Source: Aliiroseovarius subalbicans (GTDB lineage: Bacteria > Pseudomonadota > Alphaproteobacteria > Rhodobacterales > Rhodobacteraceae). Taken from it: a DNA stretch of 61,881 nt. The stretch spans positions 1-61,881 of the forward strand of contig NZ_JALBYQ010000008.1 of assembly GCF_022678625.1 (NCBI RefSeq), in the 5' to 3' direction. The notes below the pieces were generated by a model. It was not told where the DNA came from. It saw nothing but the letters and a program-made list of their open reading frames with translations, and made no database searches. A program made the translations under genes and the position numbers. Numbering within the stretch: position 1 is the stretch's first letter; every line of letters starts with the position of its first letter. This document shows, piece after piece, positions 27,311 through 36,675 of the stretch.

Positions 27311-28104
27311 TATTCGTCCCGAAATGGCAGCATCAGGCTCCACCCCAACTTGGCCGGCCGGTCGTCCTGCCATTGCAGGCCAATGGTCATACCGTCGTGC
27401 CCATCTTCGGGTTGTGCGATATAGGTGCCGAACATGCGATCCCAGATCGAAAGCGCGAAGCCATAATTGCTGTCGGCTTCATGCCTGTGCACCGAATGAT
27501 GCACCCGGTGCATATCGGGCGTGACCAGCACCAACCGCAGCACCCGGTCCAGCGCCAGCGGAAGCCGCATGTTGGCGTGGTTGAACATGGCCGAGCCGTT
27601 CAGCACGATCTCGAACAGGATCACCCCCAGGGCGGGCGCGCCGATCAGATAGACGACCCCGATCTTGATCAACATGCTCGCGGCGATCTCGACCGGGTGA
27701 AACCGCAGCGCGGTGGTCACGTCGATGTCCCGATCCGCGTGATGTACCCGGTGCAAGCGCCACAGGGTGGGCACCTTGTGAAACACCATGTGCTGAAACC
27801 AGATCGCGAAATCCAGGATCAGCATCGCGGCCAGAACACTGGCCCACATCGGAAGCGACAGCAGGTTCAACACGCCCCACCCGTGCGCGCTTGCGTCCAG
27901 CGCAGCGCCGACGGCCAGGAACGGCAACACGACGGCCATCAGCCGCGTGGTCAGGCTGTCCAGCACGATGATTGCCAGATTGGTCACCCAGCGCGTGGCG
28001 CGAGGCTGCGCGCGCGCGCGGCGCGGAACCAGCGCCTCGATCCCGGCAAAAAGCGCGAACAGGCCCAGAAAGGCGATAAGTCGGATCAGGGGTTCGTTTT
28101 CCAT
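27310..28104 (-). CDS. Sterol desaturase / fatty acid hydroxylase family protein
   Basis: This 264-residue membrane-bound di-iron oxygenase has the histidine clusters HMVFH (105-109), HRVHH (118-122) and HRVHH (199-203), with H136 and H176 as further candidate ligands. Four or more hydrophobic helices surround them. Such enzymes hydroxylate or desaturate lipids, hopanoids or carotenoids; the substrate is unknown. It is first in an operon with a 4Fe-4S protein, a possible electron donor, and sixA. A 53-base gap separates it from argB. Confidence 0.9.
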   Translation of the reverse strand: MENEPLIRLIAFLGLFALFAGIEALVPRRARAQPRATRWVTNLAIIVLDSLTTRLMAVVLPFLAVGAALDASAHGWGVLNLLSLPMWASVLAAMLILDFAIWFQHMVFHKVPTLWRLHRVHHADRDIDVTTALRFHPVEIAASMLIKIGVVYLIGAPALGVILFEIVLNGSAMFNHANMRLPLALDRVLRLVLVTPDMHRVHHSVHRHEADSNYGFALSIWDRMFGTYIAQPEDGHDGMTIGLQWQDDRPAKLGWSLMLPFRDE

Positions 28105-28157
28105 GACGCCGAGTCTACTCGGAGGCGGGGCAGGTGCAACGCACGAAAACGCGACCT

Positions 28158-29018
28158 TTACGCGCGGATCAGGGACCCGGCACCGTGGTCGGTGTACAGC
28201 TCCAACAGGCAGGCATTGGGCGCGCGTCCGTCCAGAATGACGACCGCCCGCACCCCACCGTCAATCGCGGCCAGCGCGGTTTCGGTTTTCGGGATCATGC
28301 CGCCCGCGATCACGCCGCTTTCGGTCAGTTCGCGGATGCGGCCTGCGGTAAGCTCGGTCAGCACCTCACCCGCGGCATTTTTCACGCCTGCAACATCGGT
28401 AAGCAACAGCAGACGGTCGGCTTTCAACGCAGCTGCAATCGCGCCCGCAGCGGTGTCACCGTTCACGTTGAAGGTTTCCCCATTTCGGCCCGAACCCAAG
28501 GGGGCGATGACCGGGATCGTTTCGGCATCGAACAGGGTGCGCAACACGGACGCGTCCATGTCGCTGGGCGTTCCGACGAAACCCAAATCGGGGTTTGTCT
28601 GGTCACAAATCATCAGGTTGGCATCCTTGCCCGACAGGCCCACGGCTTTGCCGCCCTCGGCATTGATGGCTTGCACGATGCGCTTGTTCACCCGACCCGA
28701 CAGAACCATTTCGACAACCTCGACCGTGGCGGCATCGGTCACGCGTTTGCCGTCAACGAACTCGCTTTCGATGTTCAGCTTGTCCAGCATCGCGTTGATC
28801 ATCGGTCCGCCGCCGTGCACCACGACCGGGTTCACCCCAACCTGGCGCATCAGAACGATGTCACGGGCAAAGCTTGCCATTTCCTCATCGTCGCCCATGG
28901 CGTTGCCGCCAAACTTGATGACGACCGTCGCGCCGTCATAGCGCTGCAGATACGGCAGGGCTTGGGAAAGGGTTCGGGCGGTGGCGATCCAGTCGCGGTT
29001 CATCTCTTGCGTCTTCAT
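28158..29018 (-). CDS. argB: Acetylglutamate kinase
   Basis: This enzyme phosphorylates N-acetyl-L-glutamate in the second step of arginine biosynthesis. The 286-residue protein has [11 protein letters not shown] near the N-terminus, VHGGGP for the acetylglutamate site and [13 protein letters not shown] 29018 ([10 protein letters not shown]) is preferred over 29038-39 because AAGGAC lies upstream. It is the last gene of the yidC-MOSC-engB-argB set, 62 bases after engB. Confidence 0.97.
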   Translation of the reverse strand: MKTQEMNRDWIATARTLSQALPYLQRYDGATVVIKFGGNAMGDDEEMASFARDIVLMRQVGVNPVVVHGGGPMINAMLDKLNIESEFVDGKRVTDAATVEVVEMVLSGRVNKRIVQAINAEGGKAVGLSGKDANLMICDQTNPDLGFVGTPSDMDASVLRTLFDAETIPVIAPLGSGRNGETFNVNGDTAAGAIAAALKADRLLLLTDVAGVKNAAGEVLTELTAGRIRELTESGVIAGGMIPKTETALAAIDGGVRAVVILDGRAPNACLLELYTDHGAGSLIRA

Positions 29019-29080
29019 GGTCCGTTTGTCCTTGTCCATCCCGTGTTAAGCCGTTGCGAGCGGGGTGCCAAGGGGGCGGA

Positions 29081-29734
29081 TCACTCCAACCCTGCGATGA
29101 TCGCGCGCAGGGTTTCGATACCGTCGCCCTTTTCGGACGAGGTCAGCACCAGCTCGGGATAAGCTGCGGGGTGTTTTGCCAAGGCCTTGCGAACTTGATC
29201 CAGCACGCGGTCCCGGTCCTTCAGCTTAACCTTGTCAGCCTTGGTCAGAACCGCCTGGAACGTCACCGCCGAGCTGTCCAGCAGGCTCATGATCTCATCA
29301 TCGACCGGTTTTACACCGTGACGGGCGTCGATCAGCACAAAGGCGCGGCGCAGGTTCTGTCGCCCGGACAGGTAGCGTTTGAGCAGCCGCTGCCATTTCT
29401 CGACCACCGGGATTGGCGCATTGGCAAAACCATAGCCGGGCAGGTCGACAAGATAGGGGCCGTCCGTCGTGGTGAAAAAGTTGATTTCCTGCGTGCGACC
29501 CGGCGTGTTTGACGCCCGCGCCAACCCTTTGCGCCCCGTCAGGGCGTTGATCAGGCTGGATTTTCCGACGTTGGAGCGGCCGGCAAAGCAGACCTCGATC
29601 CGGTCGGGATCCGGCAGGCCATCCATCGCGACGACCCCTTTCAGGAAGTCTGTCGCACCGGCGAACAACAGCCGCCCGGCCTCGCGCGAAAACTGGTCCG
29701 GCTCTTCGGCCATCGGGAAAGGAAGTTGGGTCAT
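29081..29734 (-). CDS. engB: GTP-binding protein EngB (YihA/YsxC), ribosome assembly
   Basis: This 217-residue GTPase is needed for large-subunit assembly. G1 GRSNVGKSS is at residues 52-60, the switch region is NTPGRTQEINFF, G3 DLPG is at 97-100 and the G4-like motif is TKAD. Its start overlaps the stop of the MOSC gene by 4 bases, so it is translated with yidC and MOSC. The yidC-engB linkage is a widely conserved arrangement. Confidence 0.97.
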   Translation of the reverse strand: MTQLPFPMAEEPDQFSREAGRLLFAGATDFLKGVVAMDGLPDPDRIEVCFAGRSNVGKSSLINALTGRKGLARASNTPGRTQEINFFTTTDGPYLVDLPGYGFANAPIPVVEKWQRLLKRYLSGRQNLRRAFVLIDARHGVKPVDDEIMSLLDSSAVTFQAVLTKADKVKLKDRDRVLDQVRKALAKHPAAYPELVLTSSEKGDGIETLRAIIAGLE

Positions 29735-30492
29735 GACAGCACCTCAATCGTGTCGCCTTGGCGCAAATCGCCAGTTTTCGTCACCACGGCGTAGGCGCCG
29801 AATTCTTGATGGCCCCAGCCGCCGTTCAGCGCGCCAAGCGTATCCGCATCGCGTTCCCCGGTGCGGGTGCTGGCCGTGGTGGCCCGACAGCGCGTGATGT
29901 TCTCGCGCACCTCCAGCTCAGCCAAGCCGACGCGGATCTTTCGACCGATCCAGTCGCGCTCAACCCACGGATCCAGACCGTCCAGAACCAAGTTGCCCCG
30001 CCACCGATTGATCGAGATATCCTTCCCAAGCCGCTGCGCCACCTCGGCGTGCGAGGCCCGGTTGATGATCGAGATCGACGGGTAATCTGTATCGGTCATC
30101 CCGCGTTTCGTCACCCGGACAAGGCGTGCGGGCAGGGCGCGCTCGGGCGGGGAAATCGGCATCACCCACTGGATAAACAAACCGGCGTCGCCAGGGTCAT
30201 CGGGGTTGATTGTCAACTCTTTCAGATCGGGATGGGTGAAGGTCACCTTGCCAGAGGGCAGGTTGCACCGCGCCTCGATCGCCTGCAGTTTCGGCGCCTT
30301 CGCCCCGCGCGAAAAGTTCGAGCAGGGCGCCCATTCCGGCGCGTCGAAATCAACCTTGGCCAGTTCATGCGCGACCGCCCAGCGTCGATCCCAGGGGATC
30401 GTGCGTGCCTCGGTCAGAAGGATGCGGGCGAGCTCCTCACGCCCGTGCGATTTGATCGGGTGCCGCCAGATTTCCGCGACATGTCCGTTCAT
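29731..30492 (-). CDS. MOSC-domain protein
   Basis: This 253-residue protein has an N-terminal beta-barrel (EIWRHPIKSHGREE) and a C-terminal MOSC domain, the fold of molybdenum-cofactor sulfurases and of YiiM/YcbX-type proteins. The single conserved cysteine of the MOSC sulfur-carrying site is seen in ENITRCRATTAS. It probably handles molybdenum-cofactor sulfur or N-hydroxylated substrates. It overlaps both yidC and engB by 4 bases, forming one translational chain. Confidence 0.9.
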   Translation of the reverse strand: MNGHVAEIWRHPIKSHGREELARILLTEARTIPWDRRWAVAHELAKVDFDAPEWAPCSNFSRGAKAPKLQAIEARCNLPSGKVTFTHPDLKELTINPDDPGDAGLFIQWVMPISPPERALPARLVRVTKRGMTDTDYPSISIINRASHAEVAQRLGKDISINRWRGNLVLDGLDPWVERDWIGRKIRVGLAELEVRENITRCRATTASTRTGERDADTLGALNGGWGHQEFGAYAVVTKTGDLRQGDTIEVLS

Positions 30493-32315
30493 TCACTATC
30501 CTTCGGCTTGCGCTTGAAGCTTTTCAGCACGTTGCCCAAAACGTCCGGCCGGTGCCCATGGCTGCGCATGATCAGGTATTGCTGCGTGAAGGTGATCGTG
30601 TTGTTCGCGATCCAATACAGCACCAGGCCCGAGGCGAACTGCCCCAGCATGAACATGAATACCCACGGCATCCAGGCAAAGATCATCGCCTGGGTCGCGT
30701 CGGTGGGGGCCGGGTTCAACTTCTGCTGAAGCCACATCGAGATGCCCAGGATGATCGGCAGAATGCCCAGGCTGATGATCGCCAGGAAGCTTTCCGGGCT
30801 GGGGGCCGCATTGGGCAGAAGGCCAAACAGGTTCAGGATCGAACTGGGGTCCGGCGCGCTGAGGTCGCGGATCCATCCAATCCAGGGCGCGTGGCGCAGC
30901 TCGAGCGTGACGAAGATCACCTTGTAAAGGCTGAAGAAAATCGGGATCTGTAGGAGGATGGGCAGGCAGCCCGAGGCCGGGTTAACCTTTTCCGTCTTGT
31001 AAAGCGCCATCATCTCTTGCTGAAGCTTCGCTTTGTCCTCGCCCGCCTTCTCCTTGATCTTCTCCATCTCGGGCTGAAGCTCTTTCATCTTCGCCATCGA
31101 GACATAGGATTTGTAGGCCAGCGGCAGCAGCACCGCCTTGATGATCAGGGTCAGGCCGATGATCGACCAACCCATGTTCCCGATCAGGCCGTTCAGCCAG
31201 TGCAGCACGGCGAAAATCGGCTTGGTCAGGAAGAAGAACCAGCCCCAGTCGATCGAGTCGAGGAAGCGGTAGATGCCGTTTTCATTCTGGTATTCACGGA
31301 TGGTTTCCCATTCCTTGGCGCCCGCAAACAGCTGCGTTTCGACGCTCTTGGTCTCTCCAGCGGCCACGTCCATGGCCGGCAGGCGCACCTGGGTTTGATA
31401 GACGTCGGCGTTCTCGGCATAGCGGACGGCCGAGGTGAAGGCCTGCCCCGGGGCCGGGATCAGGGTCGTCATCCAGTAGTGATCGGTGAAGCCGATCCAG
31501 CCGTTTTCTTCGACCTGCATGACATCGGCGCGTGCGTTTTCGCGCTGATCAAAGTCCAGATCGGCGGCGTCGCCGTAGTCCATTTCTTCCAGCTCTTTGT
31601 CAACCTGGCGCACGACGCCTTCGTGCAAAATGAAAAAGCCCTTGAGGTCGTCCGGTTCGCCGTGGCGGGCCAGAACGCCATAGGGCGCCATGCGATGTGA
31701 CGTCGCCCCGGTGTTTTCAACCGATTGGGTGACGGTGAACAGGTATTTCTCATCAACCGCAATCATGCGGCGGAAAGTCAGACCTTTGCCATTGCTCCAG
31801 GCCAGTGTCACGGGGCTGTCCGGGGTCAGAGTCGTGCCGCTTTCGACCTGCCACAAGGTCTTGGGACCGGGAACGTCTTCGCTTCCGGTCTGCCCGCCGG
31901 GCACCCAACCATATAGGGCATAATACGCGTGGGCGCTGCCGGTGGGGCGCAGAAGGGTTACGATGTCCGAGCCTGCCTCCTGCGTTTGGCGGTAGGATTT
32001 CAGCTTCAGGTCGTCAAATCGGCCGCCCAGAAGCGAGATCGTGCCGGACAGGGCCGGGGTGTCGACGTCGATGCGGCCCGCTTCAGCCTGCTCGGCAGAT
32101 ACATCAGCGGTGGTGTCTGCAGTGGCGGCGCCGGCCGCGTCGGTCATCGGCGGCATCACGGTCGCCACGTCCGACGCTGTCATCTGCCCGGTCGCGGCTG
32201 GGGCGCTGGGGTCAATTTGTTGCGGCTCGGCTGGCGGAAACAGGATCATCCAGGCGGTGATCACCACGAAACTCAGCACCGTGGCCAGGATCAGGTTCTT
32301 GTTCTGGTCGTCCAT
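30489..32315 (-). CDS. yidC: Membrane protein insertase YidC
   Basis: This 608-residue YidC inserts membrane proteins with or without SecYEG. An N-terminal membrane anchor (NLILATVLSFVVITAWMIL) is followed by a long periplasmic domain and a C-terminal core of five helices from about residue 375, with the cytoplasmic hairpin containing ELQPEMEKIKEKAGEDKAKL. It belongs to the rpmH-rnpA-yidD-yidC grouping but here lies 3.6 kb from yidD, with an EAL protein, ttcA and small genes between. Confidence 0.98.
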   Translation of the reverse strand: MDDQNKNLILATVLSFVVITAWMILFPPAEPQQIDPSAPAATGQMTASDVATVMPPMTDAAGAATADTTADVSAEQAEAGRIDVDTPALSGTISLLGGRFDDLKLKSYRQTQEAGSDIVTLLRPTGSAHAYYALYGWVPGGQTGSEDVPGPKTLWQVESGTTLTPDSPVTLAWSNGKGLTFRRMIAVDEKYLFTVTQSVENTGATSHRMAPYGVLARHGEPDDLKGFFILHEGVVRQVDKELEEMDYGDAADLDFDQRENARADVMQVEENGWIGFTDHYWMTTLIPAPGQAFTSAVRYAENADVYQTQVRLPAMDVAAGETKSVETQLFAGAKEWETIREYQNENGIYRFLDSIDWGWFFFLTKPIFAVLHWLNGLIGNMGWSIIGLTLIIKAVLLPLAYKSYVSMAKMKELQPEMEKIKEKAGEDKAKLQQEMMALYKTEKVNPASGCLPILLQIPIFFSLYKVIFVTLELRHAPWIGWIRDLSAPDPSSILNLFGLLPNAAPSPESFLAIISLGILPIILGISMWLQQKLNPAPTDATQAMIFAWMPWVFMFMLGQFASGLVLYWIANNTITFTQQYLIMRSHGHRPDVLGNVLKSFKRKPKDSE

Positions 32316-32416
32316 ATCGCGCCCACGCTCTCGTCAATTCAGGTCAGAGAGGTTCAACAGGGCAAGGGGCCAAAGGTCAAGCGCTTTTAGGGGTGCGACG
32401 GTACCAGATGCGGGCC

Positions 32417-32441
32417 AAAACCGACGGAATCCGCCGGTTTT
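32417..32441 (-). terminator. Terminator of the EAL-domain gene
   Basis: AAAACCG (32417-32423) pairs with CGGTTTT (32435-32441) and the inner CGG with CCG around AAT. It lies 4 bases past the stop of the minus-strand gene and ends with Ts on that strand, separating it from yidC. Confidence 0.65.
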
Positions 32442-32445
32442 CATA

Positions 32446-33981
32446 TCATCCGGTCCGGCGTGGCAGCGTGGGGGTCTTGGTCAGCTTGCGTTCATGTTCT
32501 GCAATCCAGGCGCCAGTTTGTTCGAGCGGCATGGGGCGTGCGATCGAAAAGCCCTGAACATGACCGCAGCCAAGTTGGGCCAGCATCGAGTGTTCCCCAT
32601 GCGATTCGACGCCTTCGGCCAGCGTTTCCAGATTCAGACGTTCCGCCATCGTCAGGATGGCCGCCACCATGTTTTGCTGGTCACGGTCAGTGTCCACATG
32701 GGTGACAAAACTGCGATCGATCTTGATGCGGTTCACGTCAAACCGGCGAATATTGCCGATCGAGGCATTCCCGGTGCCGAAATCGTCCAGATCAATACTG
32801 CATCCAAGTTTCGCCAGCGCCGCGATGTTGCGGGTCGTGATGTCGTCATCGGATTGTGCGACCACGTTTTCCAGGATTTCGATGGTCAAACGGTCTGCCG
32901 ACATCTCGAAGCGGTCGAGTTCCCAGCGCACCCGGTCGACAAGCTTGGGGTTCCGCAATTCCTCTGCCGAGAAATTGACAGACACGTTGGGGACGTGCAG
33001 CCCGGCACGGTCCCATTCCCGCAGTGCGGAGAGGGATTTGAACAAGATCACCTCGCCCAGACGCTCGAACAACCCGGCTTCGGCAATGGCGGGCAGAAAA
33101 GAGGACGGCGCGATATGGCCGCGTTCAGGGTCTTCCCAGCGGGCAAGCGCCTCAAACCCGGACAATTGGCCGGTGTCGGTCGAGATCTGGGGTTGGAACC
33201 AGGGCACGATCTGCCCGTCTTCCAAGGCGCGCACTATGTCTTTCACGCCCTGATCCGCGGTGGTGATACGGGGGCGCATACCGGCGGTATAGGCGCGGAT
33301 CGACCCGGGCCCGGCGCGCTTGGCTTCGTCCAGGGCGCTTTCTGCAGCAGCCAACATGGCTTCCCCGGTTTGGTCATCGACCCGCGAGGGCAGGGCAAAG
33401 CCGATCGAGCTTGTCATCAACACACGGGCGCCATCCACAGCAATCGGATCAGACAGTGCCGATTGCAACCGCCCGGCAAACTGAATCATCGTTTCCAGAT
33501 CGACCCGTTTATTCTTTTCGATCACTGCCGCAAAGCGCCCGGGGGCCAGGCTGGTGACAACGTCGCCGTCGCGCAGTGTGGTTTGCAGCCGCTCCGCGCA
33601 ACGTTGCAGGATGTGCTCGGCTGCGGGCACACCGTATTGTGCGCGCAGGCCGGACAAGTCTTCCAATTCGATCACAAGACAGGTGCAGGTGCCGTCCGCC
33701 GCTGCGTCATCCAGCGTGGCCAGGGCATGGTCGCCCCGAGGCAGACCCGTTATCGGGTCTTTGCGGCCCAAAACCGGCGGATCGGGGCGGGTCAGGATGC
33801 TGGTCAGCGCCAGCAGGGCAGGAAACAGCAGCGCCGAAAACAGCAAGAACCCTTCGCCGCCAAACCAATAGGCGCCAAGTGTCAGGGCGGGAATGAACGC
33901 CGCAAGTTGCGGCCCGACAAGCGCCGCGCGCAGTGTCTGCTTGATCCGATTTCTGGTCATCATGGCAGAAGTGGCAGCCAT
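32446..33981 (-). CDS. EAL-domain cyclic-di-GMP phosphodiesterase with degenerate GGDEF domain
   Basis: This 511-residue protein has two N-terminal hydrophobic segments (about 25-62), a GGDEF-like domain (75-235) and an EAL domain (245-500). The GGDEF signature is replaced by APGRF (146-150), so it should not make c-di-GMP. The EAL side keeps EAL (277-279), N336, E371, DDFGTG (399-404), K420 and E456, expected for an active phosphodiesterase. The start follows AAGGAT. It lies in the yidC/ttcA neighbourhood without obvious functional linkage. Confidence 0.93.
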   Translation of the reverse strand: MAATSAMMTRNRIKQTLRAALVGPQLAAFIPALTLGAYWFGGEGFLLFSALLFPALLALTSILTRPDPPVLGRKDPITGLPRGDHALATLDDAAADGTCTCLVIELEDLSGLRAQYGVPAAEHILQRCAERLQTTLRDGDVVTSLAPGRFAAVIEKNKRVDLETMIQFAGRLQSALSDPIAVDGARVLMTSSIGFALPSRVDDQTGEAMLAAAESALDEAKRAGPGSIRAYTAGMRPRITTADQGVKDIVRALEDGQIVPWFQPQISTDTGQLSGFEALARWEDPERGHIAPSSFLPAIAEAGLFERLGEVILFKSLSALREWDRAGLHVPNVSVNFSAEELRNPKLVDRVRWELDRFEMSADRLTIEILENVVAQSDDDITTRNIAALAKLGCSIDLDDFGTGNASIGNIRRFDVNRIKIDRSFVTHVDTDRDQQNMVAAILTMAERLNLETLAEGVESHGEHSMLAQLGCGHVQGFSIARPMPLEQTGAWIAEHERKLTKTPTLPRRTG

Positions 33982-34081
33982 CGCCCGTATCCTTCTTGCA
34001 AAACAGGCACACTGGCCCCTTCGCTGGCAAGACTAGGATCAGGTCGTGAACCACCGGTTAATCGGCGCGGACAGAGAGTTT

Positions 34082-34927
34082 CTAATTGTCGGTATCCGGT
34101 GCATTCGGGCGGATCAGCCCCGCGAAGTCGAACAGCTTCGGGTCCAGCAGGTGGCTGGGTCGGGCGTTCATCAGCGCGCGGAACATGACCTGGCGGCGAC
34201 CGGGAGAGTTGGCCTCCCACCCGTCCAGGATCGCTTTGACCTGTTGGCGTTGCAGCCCGTCCTGAGATCCGCACAGGTCACAGGGAATGATCGGATAGCC
34301 CATCGCGGTGGCGAACTTCTCACAATCGGCTTCGGCGACATGGGCCAGCGGGCGATAGACGAACAGATCGCCCTCTTCGTTGACCAGTTTCGGCGGCATC
34401 GTGGCCATGCGCCCGCCGTGGAACAGGTTCATGAAGAAGGTTTCCAGGATGTCATCGCGGTGATGTCCCAGCACGACCGCCGAGCAGCCTTCCTCGCGCG
34501 CGATGCGATACAGATTGCCGCGCCGTAGCCGGGAACACAGGGCGCAGAATGTGCGGCCCTGGGGGATCTTGTCCATCACGATCGAGTAGGTGTCTTCGTA
34601 CTCGATCCGGTGGGGCACCTGCATCTTTTCCAGAAATTCAGGCAGCACCGTGGCCGGGAACCCGGGTTGGCCCTGATCCAGATTGCAGGCCAGAATCTCA
34701 ACTGGCAGAAGCCCGCGCCATTTCAGTTCATGCAGCACCGCCAGCATCGTATAGCTGTCTTTTCCGCCGGACAGGCAGACCAGCCATTTCGCGCCGGGTT
34801 CGATCATGCCGTATTGCTCCACCGCCTCGCGCACGTTGCGCACGATGCGTTTGCGCAGCTTCTTGAACTCGGTCGTCGAAGGGGCGCCGTGGAAAAGCGG
34901 GTGAATGTCGTCAAGATCGTCAAGCAT
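34082..34927 (-). CDS. ttcA: tRNA 2-thiocytidine(32) synthetase TtcA
   Basis: TtcA thiolates cytidine 32 of certain tRNAs using ATP and an iron-sulfur cluster. The 281-residue protein has the PP-loop SGGKDS (53-58), CxxC at C128/C131 (TFCALCS) and a second CxxC at C216/C219 (PCDLCGSQ). [16 protein letters not shown] is another family segment. It is followed by the EAL gene and preceded by two small DUF1127-like genes, 51 bases upstream. Confidence 0.97.
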   Translation of the reverse strand: MLDDLDDIHPLFHGAPSTTEFKKLRKRIVRNVREAVEQYGMIEPGAKWLVCLSGGKDSYTMLAVLHELKWRGLLPVEILACNLDQGQPGFPATVLPEFLEKMQVPHRIEYEDTYSIVMDKIPQGRTFCALCSRLRRGNLYRIAREEGCSAVVLGHHRDDILETFFMNLFHGGRMATMPPKLVNEEGDLFVYRPLAHVAEADCEKFATAMGYPIIPCDLCGSQDGLQRQQVKAILDGWEANSPGRRQVMFRALMNARPSHLLDPKLFDFAGLIRPNAPDTDN

Positions 34928-34978
34928 GGGCGCGGCATAGGGGAAATGCGCAGACCGGGCAAGGGGCGGGTCCTGGCG

Positions 34979-35221
34979 TCATATGTGCAGATCACGCAGG
35001 CGCATCGATGGGTCCTCCGCAGGTGGTAGCCCAAGGTCTCGGGCCAGGTGCCGGGTGGGGGCAAGGACCACGCGGGCCCGTCGCCTTGCTTCGGCGGGCT
35101 TGGGGGCTGCAAGCAACGCCCGCAACACGCGCCAGCGGCCATGGCGTTTGATCAAGGTGTTGAGGGTGCGTTCGAAGCTGGGTGCGCACGGGGTTGGCGC
35201 AAAGGCGAGTGTATCGGTCAT
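34979..35221 (-). CDS. DUF1127-like small protein (copy 1)
   Basis: This 80-residue, arginine-rich protein has two helices ending in LARDLGLPPA, the DUF1127 (YjiS-like) signature, and a C-terminal MRLRDLHI. Start 35221 follows AAAGGAGTTCGCC, an excellent ribosome binding site. Its neighbour at 35348 encodes a paralogue ending GMRDLHL. DUF1127 proteins in other alphaproteobacteria bind RNA and tune small-RNA and stress responses; a similar role is possible here. Confidence 0.75.
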   Translation of the reverse strand: MTDTLAFAPTPCAPSFERTLNTLIKRHGRWRVLRALLAAPKPAEARRRARVVLAPTRHLARDLGLPPAEDPSMRLRDLHI

Positions 35222-35347
35222 GGCGAACTCCTTTGATTCGGAGTGACCGTAATTGCTCAAGTTAGCTTTAGGTCAAGAGGGTTTAACATCAGTGATATGA
35301 GCAAAAAGGATGTGTCCGGAGAGATCATCCCCCCGGACAAACCCGGA

Positions 35348-35572
35348 TCACAGGTGCAGGTCCCGCATTCCTGGCGGAGGGTGGCCGGGCGGAAGCCCAA
35401 CGTCACGACGCAGGTGGTCGCTGAGGTGCAACGCATCCCGCCGCCGTCGGCGCGCCGTCAGCAGACCGCGCAGCAGGGCGCGGGCCACAGTCCAGCCGCC
35501 ATGGCGGGCGATGAGTTCGTCTATTAGAAGATGCGGCCGCAGGTCAGCGGCCCGGTTTTCGATCAAGGTCAT
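35348..35572 (-). CDS. DUF1127-like small protein (copy 2)
   Basis: This 74-residue paralogue of the gene at 34979 has the helix IARHGGWTVARALLRGLLTARRR, the signature LRRDVGLPPG and the ending GMRDLHL. The first copy has the matching stretch IKRHGRWRVLRALLAAP. Start 35572 (MTLIENRA) is chosen because it aligns with copy 1; the alternative is a GTG or ATG nine codons upstream. The tandem duplication lies between ttcA and yidD. Confidence 0.7.
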   Translation of the reverse strand: MTLIENRAADLRPHLLIDELIARHGGWTVARALLRGLLTARRRRRDALHLSDHLRRDVGLPPGHPPPGMRDLHL

Positions 35573-35716
35573 GATGTCATTCCGGTACGCCTGGCGCACC
35601 GGTCCTTTTGTTGGGTTGGGTCAAGGAACATCACGGGCGCAGACGGACCCTGCACGGGGTCAGAAAACGATCATGATGTCAGGATGCCCGGCGTCGGGCG
35701 TTGGAAAGTCGGGGGC

Positions 35717-35812
35717 CTAGCAGCAGCCGCTGGCGGACCAGCAGGCAAGGGCGCTGAGGGCATATCCCGAACGCTCGACGCGAGGGGGCGAAGCAAAAAC
35801 GAATGTGGTCAT
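35717..35812 (-). CDS. Candidate 31-residue small protein
   Basis: ATG at 35812 preceded by AAAAAGGAGGGCGACC, a near-perfect Shine-Dalgarno sequence, opens a 31-codon frame starting MTTFVFASPPRVERSGY and ending in ...CWSASGCC with a TAG at 35717. The N-terminal stretch resembles the beginning of the DUF1127-like neighbours (MTDTLAFAPTP), so it may be a relative that lost its second half, or a distinct small peptide with three cysteines. The support is the strong binding site, not homology. Confidence 0.45.
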   Translation of the reverse strand: MTTFVFASPPRVERSGYALSALACWSASGCC

Positions 35813-35915
35813 GGTCGCCCTCCTTTTTGTGGTTGCGTGAGCTGGGGCTTGTTTAAGGTCCGCCGCCGTTACCGCCAACAGCTGTGGCAGAGAAACCGCA
35901 ACTGTGGCCTGAGGG

Positions 35916-36179
35916 TCACTTGGGCTGATCGTCGGCTGACTCGCCCGGATCGCCATCGTGCCCCGGCACCGGGTCATAGCCATGCCCGCCCAGTGGGTGA
36001 CAGCGCCCGATCCGTCGTGCGGCCAGCCAGCAGCCCTTGATCGCGCCGTGCTTTTCCAACGCCTCAAGCGCATAGGCGCTACAGGTCGGTTGATAGCGGC
36101 AGCCATGCCCAACCCAGGGCGAAAGCAGCAGGCGATATGCGCGCACGGGCAGGGCGGCGATATGGGCAAGCGGGGTCAT
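35916..36179 (-). CDS. yidD: Membrane protein insertion efficiency factor YidD
   Basis: This 87-residue, small, amphipathic protein assists YidC. The signature [21 protein letters not shown] and [14 protein letters not shown] are clear, including three of the family cysteines. It overlaps rnpA by 4 bases, the conserved arrangement, and lies third after rpmH on the minus strand. A short acidic tail ends the protein. Confidence 0.96.
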   Translation of the reverse strand: MTPLAHIAALPVRAYRLLLSPWVGHGCRYQPTCSAYALEALEKHGAIKGCWLAARRIGRCHPLGGHGYDPVPGHDGDPGESADDQPK

Positions 36180-36526
36180 TTCGGGGCGTGGACCTTGGAC
36201 AAAACGCGGATCAGGTCCGCCTTGAGGTCCATATAGTCACGCGTCGCGGTCGCACCAGCGCGACCGATCAGCACATAATCCCAGCCGGGTTGGGCGTGAT
36301 CTGGCAGGATGTCGCGTGCAAGCGCGCGCAGGCGGCGCTTGGCCCGGTTGCGGGCCACTGCGTTTCCGACCTTCTTGGAGCATGTGAACCCCACCCGCGT
36401 CACCGCGTCGTCATCGCGCCGGTTTCGGGCCTGAAGCAGGAACGCAGGCGCCCCGGCGCGACCCGCGCGGGCACAGGCCAGGAAATCCGGCCGGTTCTTC
36501 AGCGTTTCGATCCGGGTTGCGGTCAT
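36176..36526 (-). CDS. rnpA: Ribonuclease P protein component
   Basis: This 116-residue basic protein assists the RNase P RNA in 5' tRNA maturation. The signature is [14 protein letters not shown] (RNR motif), preceded by [14 protein letters not shown]. Start 36526 ([16 protein letters not shown]) is chosen because the family core begins there; the longer frame runs back over the rpmH-rnpA hairpin. It overlaps yidD by 4 bases. Confidence 0.96.
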   Translation of the reverse strand: MTATRIETLKNRPDFLACARAGRAGAPAFLLQARNRRDDDAVTRVGFTCSKKVGNAVARNRAKRRLRALARDILPDHAQPGWDYVLIGRAGATATRDYMDLKADLIRVLSKVHAPK

Positions 36527-36620
36527 GCGGGCCTCGTTGCGGGTCGGATCCTGTGTATCACGGGCGCGGGATGGCTCAAGCCTGTCACACGGCGGCAAAC
36601 ACCGTCCGGACACACGGAAA

Positions 36621-36649
36621 CCGCCGGAGGTCAGGACAACCTCCGGCGG
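36621..36649 (-). other. Perfect hairpin between rpmH and rnpA
   Basis: CCGCCGGAGG (36621-36630) pairs exactly with CCTCCGGCGG (36640-36649) around nine bases. It lies in the transcript between rpmH and rnpA with no T-run after it, so mRNA processing or stabilisation is more likely than termination. It would allow much more L34 than RnpA. Confidence 0.7.
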
Positions 36650-36675
36650 CTCCAAATTTCAAGCAATCGGAACGC

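Noticed and set aside
27298-28941. Long plus-strand reading frame of 547 codons
   Set aside because: It lies antisense to the desaturase-family gene and argB, has no recognisable domain and reflects high third-position GC of the real genes.
32041-34188. Plus-strand reading frame of 715 codons
   Set aside because: Antisense to yidC and the EAL gene, which have clear motifs; composition effect.
35243-35527. 94-codon plus-strand frame
   Set aside because: Antisense to the DUF1127-like paralogue, which has a family signature; no binding site.
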